Source: Paracidobacterium acidisoli
GTDB taxonomy: Bacteria; Acidobacteriota; Terriglobia; Terriglobales; Acidobacteriaceae
Assembly (NCBI RefSeq): GCF_003428625.2
Contig: NZ_QVQT02000003.1
Span: 689,017 to 753,016, forward strand
Reading direction: 5' to 3'
DNA length: 64,000 bases
The notes below the pieces were generated by a model. The model was given only the letters and a program-made list of their open reading frames with translations. It had not been told where the DNA came from and made no database searches. Numbering within the stretch: position 1 is the stretch's first letter; each line of letters starts with the position of its first letter. Of the stretch, positions 53,986-61,496 are shown piece after piece. A program made the position numbers and the translations under genes.

Positions 53986-55284
53986 ATGAGTGCGCGTTTA
54001 CCGAGCGATGAATTGACCGTCCCAGCCAGGAAGAGCTTTCCCTCCTCATCCGGACAGATGTTTCAGAACTATTTTGCTTCTGAGCGTGAAGACAGCTACA
54101 GGAAGCGCGATCTGATCGACGCGCGCGCGCGAAGGCTGTTTGAGAATACGGCGCTGGCCTGCTCGATGGATGCCTATCCATTTCAGGCTCCGTTAAGCAC
54201 GCGGCCAGGGCCGATGGTGGAGATGAACGGCCACCGGATGCTGATGCTGTCGTCGTATGACTACCTCGGACTGATCGGAGATCAGCGCGTCGATGAGGCG
54301 GCGATTGCCGCGGTACGGAAATACGGCACGGGGACGGGAGGGGTCCGTCTGCTGACGGGAACGCTGGATCTTCACCAGGAGATGGAAGAGGCCCTGGCAG
54401 AGTTCAAAGGCACCGAAGCGGCGATCACCTTCACTTCAGGATATGCGGCGAATCTGGCGGTGATCAGCGCGTTGTTCGGGCCTGCCGATCGCGTGATTGC
54501 CGATGCGCTGTCGCATCGCAGCCTGATGGATGCGTGCCGGCTGGCCGGGGTTCAGGTCCAGAGATTCGAGCACAACGACCCGGCGTCTCTGCGGCATGAG
54601 CTGGAGAACGGGCCGGAGGCGAATCGCACGCTGATCGTCTCCGACGGGGTGTTCTCGATGGACGGCGATATCTGCTGTCTTCCGGAGCTGATTGCCCTGA
54701 AGAAGGAGTTCGACTGTTTTCTGCTGATGGATGAGTCGCATGCGAGCGGCGTGCTGGGCGAGCGCGGGCGAGGGACGGACGAGCACTTTGGGATATCGAC
54801 GGAGGATGTCGATATCTGGACGGGATCGCTGGCGAAGGCCATCCCATCGAACGGCGGATTTGTCGCAGTCTCGCGGCGGCTCGCGATTTTTCTTCAGCAT
54901 GCTTCGGCTCCCTTTATTTTTTCGGGCGCACTGGCGGCTCCGGCAGCGGCGGCGGTCAGTGAGACGCTGAAGATTCTGAAGCAGGAGCCGGAGCGGGTTG
55001 ACCGGTTGCGTGCGAATGCGGCATTTCTGCGCGAGGGCCTGCAGAGCCTTGGATACGACACGGGACTTTCGCAGACAGCGATCGTTCCGGTGATGCTGTA
55101 TGACGATACGAGAACGGCGCTGTTTGCGCGAAAGCTGCGGGATTACGGAGTTCTGGTTTCGCCGGTGCTGTTTCCCGCGGTGGCGCAGGGAGCGGCGCGC
55201 CTGCGTCTCTGCGTGACGGCGGCTCATACGTCAGAGCACCTTCAGTTTGCGCTGGACGTCTTCGAGAAGATGCGGAGCGCGTAA
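53986..55284 (+). CDS. spt: alpha-oxoamine synthase, serine palmitoyltransferase-like
   Basis: A 432-residue PLP enzyme (fold type I) of the group containing serine palmitoyltransferase, AONS (BioF) and KBL. PLP lysine is Lys284 in 'TGSLAKAIPSNGGF'; cofactor-binding Asp249 and His252 lie in 'LLMDESHASGVLGERGRG'; His177 stacks on the ring in 'DALSHRSLMDA'. The N-terminal extension and the absence of any biotin genes favour a serine + acyl-thioester reaction giving 3-keto-sphinganine. It is followed after three bases by a CerR-like reductase. No strong ribosome site is visible; TATATT about 12 bases upstream could be the -10 of a leaderless transcript. The gene symbol is a context-based proposal. 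Confidence 0.75.
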   Translation: MSARLPSDELTVPARKSFPSSSGQMFQNYFASEREDSYRKRDLIDARARRLFENTALACSMDAYPFQAPLSTRPGPMVEMNGHRMLMLSSYDYLGLIGDQRVDEAAIAAVRKYGTGTGGVRLLTGTLDLHQEMEEALAEFKGTEAAITFTSGYAANLAVISALFGPADRVIADALSHRSLMDACRLAGVQVQRFEHNDPASLRHELENGPEANRTLIVSDGVFSMDGDICCLPELIALKKEFDCFLLMDESHASGVLGERGRGTDEHFGISTEDVDIWTGSLAKAIPSNGGFVAVSRRLAIFLQHASAPFIFSGALAAPAAAAVSETLKILKQEPERVDRLRANAAFLREGLQSLGYDTGLSQTAIVPVMLYDDTRTALFARKLRDYGVLVSPVLFPAVAQGAARLRLCVTAAHTSEHLQFALDVFEKMRSA

Positions 55285-55287
55285 CGG

Positions 55288-56283
55288 ATGCGGGCGCTGG
55301 TAACCGGGGCGAGCGGTTTTCTTGGTGGACGGCTGGCGGAGGTACTGGCGCGCAACGGGGAACAGGTAACCGTCCTGGCCCGGGCGAATTCCGATCTGCG
55401 GCATCTTGCCGAATTTACGGGAACCCGGGTACGGGTGGTACGGGGAAGCCTGACGGAGAGCGGTCCGCTGAGGGAAGCCGTTCGCGGCGCAACCCATATC
55501 TTTCACTGCGCGGCTGCTTCGACGGACTGGGCTTCCGCGGACGTTTACCTCGAAAGCAACGTCCGGGGCACGGAGAGGCTGCTGCTGGCGGCACGGGAAG
55601 CCGGTCAGCTTGAGCGCTTTCTCCACGTCAGCACGACGGATGTCTATGGATACCCGGTGATTCCATGCTCCGAGACAGGCGCGCTGCGCGATGTGGGACT
55701 GCCGTATAACAGGACAAAAATTCTGGCGGAAAAGGCGGTTTGGCAGGCAGCACGGGAGAGCGGACTGCCGGTGACGGTGGTTCGTCCGGCGACCATCTAT
55801 GGTCCTCGAGGGAAGGCATTTGTGACCGATATCGCGGATCTGCTGCGCAAGAGGCAGATGGCGTATATCGGCGGGGGACGGGCGGCGGGAGGATTCCTGT
55901 ATGTCGACAACGCCGTAGACGCGATGCTTGCCGCGGCACAGTGTCCTGCGGCGCGGGGAGAGGCTTACAACCTGACGGATGGGACCGGGGCGAACTGGCG
56001 GGAATACGTGTCTGCGCTTGCCAGGGGGCAGGGATGCAGTCTGCCCTGGATCAACCTGCCGTATGCGGCGGCCATGGCGCTGGCGGGCGCGATGGAGGCT
56101 CCATACCGTTGGGTGAAATTGCTGCCGGGGCGGCCGATGCTGACGCGGCACGCGGTTTTCCTGCTGGGACGGGATCAGGAGTTTCCAGGTGACAAGGCGC
56201 GGGCGGAGTTCGGCTTTGTGCCGCGGGTATCCCTGGAAGAGGGTGTGGCTCGATCGGTCGCGTGGCTGAAGGGTTTGAGCTGA
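55288..56283 (+). CDS. NAD(P)-dependent epimerase/dehydrogenase, CerR-like
   Basis: A 331-residue extended short-chain dehydrogenase. The Rossmann motif is 'VTGASGFLGGRL' (residues 5-16), the catalytic triad is Ser115/Thr116, Tyr140 and Lys144 in 'LPYNRTKILAEKAV', and 'HCAAASTDW' is typical of the 3-beta-HSD-like group. In Caulobacter an enzyme of this family encoded next to spt (CerR) reduces the keto group of a ceramide precursor. The three-base gap after the synthase gene implies tight coupling, so the same role is proposed here. A sugar or sterol substrate is not excluded. Confidence 0.75.
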   Translation: MRALVTGASGFLGGRLAEVLARNGEQVTVLARANSDLRHLAEFTGTRVRVVRGSLTESGPLREAVRGATHIFHCAAASTDWASADVYLESNVRGTERLLLAAREAGQLERFLHVSTTDVYGYPVIPCSETGALRDVGLPYNRTKILAEKAVWQAARESGLPVTVVRPATIYGPRGKAFVTDIADLLRKRQMAYIGGGRAAGGFLYVDNAVDAMLAAAQCPAARGEAYNLTDGTGANWREYVSALARGQGCSLPWINLPYAAAMALAGAMEAPYRWVKLLPGRPMLTRHAVFLLGRDQEFPGDKARAEFGFVPRVSLEEGVARSVAWLKGLS

Positions 56284-56284
56284 G

Positions 56285-57496
56285 CTAAGGGAGCGCTTTG
56301 AAGGCCAGCACAGCATTCAGGCCGCCAAAAGCAAAGGAGTTTGAGAGACAGGCTTCGATGGCGGCTGCGCGGGCGTGATTCGGTATGACGTCCAGGTCGC
56401 AGGCGGGGTCGGGGGTGAGGAAGTTGACCGTCGGCGGGAGCATGCCGTGCCTGAGACTGAGGACGCTGGCGACGGCTTCAAGAGCACCGGCAGCGCCAAG
56501 TGCGTGACCGTGCATGGATTTTGTGGAGCTGACAGCGAGTTTGCCAACGTGCGAACCAAAGGTACTGCGGATGGCGGCGGTTTCGATGCGGTCATTCGCC
56601 TCGGTGGCGGTTCCGTGGGCATTGATGTAGCCGATCTGCTCAGGAGCGAGGCCGGAATCGCGCAGAGCAAGGCGCATAGCACGGGCGGGCCCGGCAGCCA
56701 GAGGCTGAGTGATATGACTGGCGTCTGCGGACATGCCGAAGCCGACGATCTCGGCGATAGGGCGCGCTCCGCGAGCGAGTGCGGCGTCGAGGGTTTCGAG
56801 CACCAGCATGGCGGCGCCTTCGCCGAGGACCATGCCGCTGCGCTCGGCTGAAAAGGGGCGGCAGGTGTCCTTGCTGATGACGCGCATCGCCTCCCATGCC
56901 TTGAGGCCGCCAAGAAAGAACGGAGCCTCGCTGCCGCCTGCAATGGCCATCGGGGCAGCGCCGGAGCGGACCATCCAGAAGGCCTGGCCGATCGCGTGGC
57001 TGGAAGAGGCGCAGGCGGTTGAAATGGTATAAGCGGGGCCTTCGATGTGGAACTGCATACAGATGTGGCTGGCGCCGGCATTGCTCATGCTGAGCGGAAT
57101 CGTCAACGGCTGGACGCGGGTCTTGCCGTTATGGAAAAGCTCCCAGTAGCCGCTTTCCTCCGCGGCACGGCCGCCAAGGCAGGAACCGGTAATGACCGCG
57201 GTGGTTTCACGCAGATCGGGGGTCCACTCGATGTCCGCGTCAGAGACGGCTTCGCGGGCGGCAAGGACGGCAAACTGCGCGAAGCGGTCCATGAAGGCGA
57301 TGTCTTTTGCCTCGAAGTGTTCTTCGGGGACATAATTCCGGACCTCCGCACCGTTCCTGAACCGGATCTGCGAGGCATCGACGCTGAGAATCTCACGGAT
57401 GGCGGATGTGCCGGCGAGCAAAGCCCGCCAGAAACCGGCGGTGTTGCCGCCGATGGCGCTGATAACGCCCGTTCCGGTGACGACGACGCGATGCAC
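56285..57496 (-). CDS. beta-ketoacyl-ACP synthase, FabF-like
   Basis: A 403-residue condensing enzyme with the full Cys-His-His set: Cys162 in 'STACASSSHA', His294 in 'INAHGTATE', and Lys326/His331 in 'TKSMHGHALGAAG'. It starts at a GTG one base after the stop of the ACP gene, and converges almost end to end on the reductase gene. Because the partner ACP is encoded with it, it is likely a dedicated elongase rather than the housekeeping enzyme. It may make the acyl chain used by the adjacent synthase. A polyketide or aryl-polyene role is less likely as no ketoreductase or dehydratase set is present. Confidence 0.88.
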   Translation of the reverse strand: MHRVVVTGTGVISAIGGNTAGFWRALLAGTSAIREILSVDASQIRFRNGAEVRNYVPEEHFEAKDIAFMDRFAQFAVLAAREAVSDADIEWTPDLRETTAVITGSCLGGRAAEESGYWELFHNGKTRVQPLTIPLSMSNAGASHICMQFHIEGPAYTISTACASSSHAIGQAFWMVRSGAAPMAIAGGSEAPFFLGGLKAWEAMRVISKDTCRPFSAERSGMVLGEGAAMLVLETLDAALARGARPIAEIVGFGMSADASHITQPLAAGPARAMRLALRDSGLAPEQIGYINAHGTATEANDRIETAAIRSTFGSHVGKLAVSSTKSMHGHALGAAGALEAVASVLSLRHGMLPPTVNFLTPDPACDLDVIPNHARAAAIEACLSNSFAFGGLNAVLAFKALP

Positions 57497-57497
57497 G

Positions 57498-57764
57498 CTA
57501 TTCGGGGGGCGAAGAAGAGGTCTTCGCCTCGACGAGATGCGTGACGCCTTCGATCATCTCGTGGATGTTCTGGACCTGCTTTGCCTGCTCGTCATCGATC
57601 TCAATTTCGAACTCGCTCTCGAGATCGAAAAGAATGTTGAGGCGGTCAAGTGAGTCGATACCGAGGGACTCGAAACTGCTTTCGGGCCCGATACTCTCGA
57701 TGGGAATGCGCTTCGAGGTTGCGATGACTTTCAACACTCGATCCTGGATAGTTTGGTTTGGCAA
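57498..57764 (-). CDS. acyl carrier protein
   Basis: An 88-residue acidic four-helix ACP. The phosphopantetheine site is Ser38 in 'ESLGIDSLDRLNILFDLESE'. The C-terminal tail (KTSSSPPE) is longer than in housekeeping AcpP. Caulobacter sphingolipid loci also encode a specialised ACP beside spt, which supports the same interpretation here. It is the first gene of a two-gene minus-strand operon with the ketosynthase, and is divergent from the GH35-type gene across an A+T-rich promoter region. Confidence 0.9.
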   Translation of the reverse strand: MPNQTIQDRVLKVIATSKRIPIESIGPESSFESLGIDSLDRLNILFDLESEFEIEIDDEQAKQVQNIHEMIEGVTHLVEAKTSSSPPE

Positions 57765-57950
57765 TGTCTGGAATTGTCCTCAAACGCGATCAATAGAGCG
57801 GTAGATGTAAATTCATGTAACAAATCAGCGAATTCTATTCTATTTCGATTTCCGCATTCAATGCTAAACAAAACATAAGATGCAGGATCGGCGCGAAGAG
57901 GGCGCGGACGCCCGCGCGCGGACCAGGGTGGAAATGAGGGAACTATTCGA

Positions 57951-59657
57951 ATGAAAGCCTTTATGACAGCGGCCGTTTTGGCGATATCGGCGTCAGGGTT
58001 TGCATTGCAGGCGCCCCCGCAGGCGCCATCGCGGGCGTCGATGACCGCGCACCCGATTCCACGCCTCGTCCAGCAGGATGGGCGCTACGCCCTCATGGTG
58101 GACGAGGCGCCTTACCTGATGCTGGGCGCGCAGTCGAACAACTCCAGTGACTGGCCGGCGACCCTGCCTGAGGTTTGGTCCGCCATCGAATACCTGCATG
58201 CCAATACTCTTGAAATACCCATCTACTGGGAGCAATTCGAGCCGAAGCCCGGCCAGTTTGACGACTCGGAGGTGGACCTGCTGCTGGCCCAGGCTCGGCA
58301 ACGCCACATGCACCTGGTGCTGCTGTGGTTCGGAACATGGAAGAACGGCAGCCAGCATTACATGCCTGAGTGGATGAAGCTCGATCCCACGCGCTACTTC
58401 CATGTGATGAATAAAGAAGGCGAGTCTATCGACTCACCCTCGCCCTTTGCCGCGGCCTCGCTCGACGAGGACAGGAAAGCATTTGCGGCTCTGATGAAGC
58501 ATTTGAATCAGGTCGACTCCGAAAGAACCGTACTGATGGTGCAGGTGGAGAACGAAACCGGGACGTGGGGAAGCCCCCGCGATTACTCGCCTGAAGCAAA
58601 TAAACTCTTTGAGGGAGCGGTCCCGCCGGAAGTTCTGAAGGCCATGGGCAGGACTTCGGTCACACCCGGCGCCAATTGGGAGGCGGTCTTTGGCCCCGAG
58701 GCTGAGGTGTACTTCCACGCCTGGGCCATTGCCAGATACGTTGGGCAGGTTGCCGCCGCGGGGAAGGCGGTGTATCCGCTGCCGATGTATGTCAATGCCT
58801 CGCTGCACGATCCGCTCACGCCGGAGGTGCCTGTCAAATACGAGAGCGGCGGCCCCACCGACAATGTGATTCCGATCTGGAAGGCTGAGGCCCCCGCTAT
58901 AGATATCGAGGCTCCCGATATCTACCTTCCCGGAACAAGCCAGTACCTGAAAACCCTCGAAGTCTACCATCGCCCCGACAATGCGTTGTTCGTTCCGGAG
59001 ACCTTCGGAGCCCCTCGCGCTGCGCGGTTCTTCTTTGCCGCCCTCGGTCTTCAGGCCATCGGCTACTCACCATTCGGGCTGGATTACACGCGGACTCGTC
59101 CCGCCATACCCGGCGAGCCGGATTCGAAGAACGCCTTTCTTGACCCTACCGCACAGAACTACCGCCTGATTGGCCCTATGATGCGGGAGGTCGCCCTGCT
59201 GAACTTTGAAGGTAAGCTGCAGGCGACGGCGGTACCGGACGATGAATCTTCTCAGGTTCTGCATTTCGGAGACTGGGACGCGGTGGTCAGCTATCAATTC
59301 CGCCGCAGGCCTGTGGAGAATGCCGGTCAAACGCATAATACGTCTGGTCGAGCCCTGGTCGCGCAACTCGGCGCCAATGAGTTTCTGGTCACCGGAATCG
59401 ATTGCACTGTCGACTTTCGTCCGGCCGGAACCCCCGAGCAGCAGAAGGCCGGCGGCATCGTCTTTGGAACGGGGCAGGCGACCTCAGCCAGGATTGACGG
59501 CAAATGGATACATCGCCAGTTCCTGCGCGTCGAAGAGGGCAACTATGTGAATGGGGCATTCAAATTTGATCGCATTCTGAACGGCGATCAAACCGACTAT
59601 GGGCTCCCGTTCACTTCGGCGCCCGAGGTGCTGCACGTATCGCTCTCAACCTACTAG
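57951..59657 (+). CDS. GH35-type beta-galactosidase-like enzyme, exported
   Basis: 568 residues with a signal peptide (to ALQA). The TIM barrel starts with 'DEAPYLMLGAQSNNSSDW', and 'HANTLEIPIYWEQFEPKPG' is typical of the GH35/GH42 border group with a DUF5597-like C-terminal domain. Acid/base Glu lies in 'MVQVENETGTWG' and the nucleophile in 'LFVPETFGAP'. It probably releases terminal beta-galactose from oligosaccharides and would complete the arabinogalactan-degrading set of this region. It stands alone on the plus strand between the ACP gene and regulator 3. Confidence 0.85.
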   Translation: MKAFMTAAVLAISASGFALQAPPQAPSRASMTAHPIPRLVQQDGRYALMVDEAPYLMLGAQSNNSSDWPATLPEVWSAIEYLHANTLEIPIYWEQFEPKPGQFDDSEVDLLLAQARQRHMHLVLLWFGTWKNGSQHYMPEWMKLDPTRYFHVMNKEGESIDSPSPFAAASLDEDRKAFAALMKHLNQVDSERTVLMVQVENETGTWGSPRDYSPEANKLFEGAVPPEVLKAMGRTSVTPGANWEAVFGPEAEVYFHAWAIARYVGQVAAAGKAVYPLPMYVNASLHDPLTPEVPVKYESGGPTDNVIPIWKAEAPAIDIEAPDIYLPGTSQYLKTLEVYHRPDNALFVPETFGAPRAARFFFAALGLQAIGYSPFGLDYTRTRPAIPGEPDSKNAFLDPTAQNYRLIGPMMREVALLNFEGKLQATAVPDDESSQVLHFGDWDAVVSYQFRRRPVENAGQTHNTSGRALVAQLGANEFLVTGIDCTVDFRPAGTPEQQKAGGIVFGTGQATSARIDGKWIHRQFLRVEEGNYVNGAFKFDRILNGDQTDYGLPFTSAPEVLHVSLSTY

Positions 59658-59828
59658 CGGCATGCCGCAGAGACAACGTTACTGCGGATGTGGCGGCCCG
59701 GCCCGGAATATTTCCACGGGATCGGCCGAGAGTTTCCGCGCTGAGTGCGAGCGCTGAGATTCATTGCCACATCTGTATCAGGTGCCGGAATGACCCTTTG
59801 CCCGGCGGTTCTTGATCCATTGGAAACT

Positions 59829-61166
59829 TTACCAAACGTAGACTGAGACCACATGGGATACACGTCGAGAGGTATCCAGCATCCTGACATTGAGCAAAAT
59901 TTGTATATTTTTGCTGCTCCAGTCGGGTGGCATATTATGGAGCGCTGCGTTCATCTGCGATTCATCGCTCAGGAACTCGCTGGCTGCCTCGGTCCCGAGA
60001 TCACCTATTCCGCCTACAACCAGGAAAACTGAATGCGTCTGCGCATCGACAAGGCGGGTAATGACAGCGTAGTCCTCCTTCACGCTGCCGTCGGGATTGG
60101 AGGAAACGGACCAAACCTGTTTGGGATTGAACTGGTCCTGAATCCGGTCACCGTGTTCGTACATGAAGCGAAGATGGCTGGTCGCCTCCAGTGTGACGTT
60201 GTTATTGAAGGCACCGACGAGTACAACCGGGCCGTAGCGCAGGTCTCCCGGAGAAATATCCCGCCCCCATCGCAATTCATACGGCTTATTTTTCCGTATG
60301 AAGACCGAGGTCAGATTGACAACGGCATTCACATCGTTGCCCATGACGAAGTCTCTTGCAGGAACAATATCTTCGGAGGGCACGGTCGTACCGGGAGGAA
60401 AATTGACAAAGAACTCGCTCCCCTGGGTCTGGATGTCATGGGTAGCACGATAGCGATCGAGCACCGGCTCGCTCAGCCGATATACGGCATTGGCTCCCAT
60501 ATAGATCAGGACAGGGCGTTCATTCTTCAGCGCGGGAGCCCAGAACTGATCCAGCGCCGAACGATGCATATGCTGGATTGCGAAAAACGCAGCTGCCGCC
60601 AGCGTGCCGGCCATCACAGCAACCATCGCGAAGCGAAAGCGGAAACGCGTCAGCCAGCCGGAACGCGAACCAGACCGGCTTCTGCTGTCTGAAGGATTTT
60701 CAGCCGCTGCAGCCGCTGCTCTTTCGCCGACGGCCGTTTCGGAAACCGAAGCGAAACCGTTCTGCAGCGTCTCACGTGTCATCGAAGCATCCGCGTGAGC
60801 GCGATTTTCAACGAAGATGGGCCGGTAAGCTCCTGTGTGGATCTCTATGCGAAGCGCGTCGCTTCCCCCTTCGGAGGCGTAATACTGGGTCAGCCTGCGA
60901 CGCACATCTGCGGCACGCACCCGAACGATCGGGTCATCGCCTGTGTCGTAATCAGCCGTGCGGCCGAAGACGGCATTCCCGACAATCCGCTCCTTCAGAC
61001 CCTCGTCCTGTCCTTCGATGATCTGCTCAACCAGATACTGCAGGAGCCGCTGAGACTGTTTACTGGCGCGGAAGGCTGCGCTCTCCAGCACCGCCTGCAG
61101 GACGCTCCGCATTTGCTCGGGAGTCAGTTCAGGGGCGGTCAAAGATCCGGAGTGCTGGGTGTTCAT
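59829..61166 (-). CDS. single-pass membrane regulator, copy 3
   Basis: About 445 residues from the ATG at 61166; the frame is open to 61265 without a better start. The N-terminal domain (about 15-118) has 'LKERIVGNAVFGRTADYDT' and 'DPIVRVRAADVRRRLTQYY'. An Arg/Ser-rich linker follows, then a transmembrane helix at about 178-197. The outer domain has 'GPVVLVGAFNNNVTLEAT', 'DYAVITRLV', 'FLVVGGIGDLGTEAASEFL' and a closing 'IQILLNVRM...VSVYVW', matching copies 1 and 2. It is divergent from receptor 3. The same motif order in three loci makes a shared sensing role likely, though no biochemical function is known to me. Confidence 0.75.
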   Translation of the reverse strand: MNTQHSGSLTAPELTPEQMRSVLQAVLESAAFRASKQSQRLLQYLVEQIIEGQDEGLKERIVGNAVFGRTADYDTGDDPIVRVRAADVRRRLTQYYASEGGSDALRIEIHTGAYRPIFVENRAHADASMTRETLQNGFASVSETAVGERAAAAAAENPSDSRSRSGSRSGWLTRFRFRFAMVAVMAGTLAAAAFFAIQHMHRSALDQFWAPALKNERPVLIYMGANAVYRLSEPVLDRYRATHDIQTQGSEFFVNFPPGTTVPSEDIVPARDFVMGNDVNAVVNLTSVFIRKNKPYELRWGRDISPGDLRYGPVVLVGAFNNNVTLEATSHLRFMYEHGDRIQDQFNPKQVWSVSSNPDGSVKEDYAVITRLVDAQTHSVFLVVGGIGDLGTEAASEFLSDESQMNAALHNMPPDWSSKNIQILLNVRMLDTSRRVSHVVSVYVW

Positions 61167-61496
61167 GGCAGGTGATTTTCTTTGGCGCTCGCATTTCCTC
61201 AGGGATGGGATGTCCAACCACTTTACGCCGCCGTGAAAATAGCTGGCAAGCTGCAGTCTGCTCACGAAACCGGCGATTCACACACCTGCAGGCATCTCGT
61301 AACCGTTACGGCCGACGTAACGCCGCAGACGACACCGAAATGTACGCTCCATGACACCGATTCATACGTTGTCAGCGGCCTGCCGAAGCAATTCTTCTTG
61401 CTCCGGGCTGATGACCGGCATATTCGCCTGAATGAATTACCCCCTGGACGAAGGAAGATCGGATAGCCGCCGGCCCGGGACTTTTGGAGGTGTCAC
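61167..61496. promoter_or_regulatory. divergent control region, regulator 3 / receptor 3
   Basis: No gene is supported. A perfect dyad CGTAAC-C-GTTACG lies at 61298-61310, with a further CGTAACG half-site at 61316-61322. GGAGG at 61486-61490 is the ribosome site that selects the TTG start of the receptor. Confidence 0.45.

Noticed and set aside
57498-57764. Reading the ACP/ketosynthase pair as housekeeping fatty-acid genes (acpP-fabF)
   Set aside because: No fabD/fabG/rnc neighbours, unusual tail on the ACP, and association with an SPT-like synthase argue for a specialised role.
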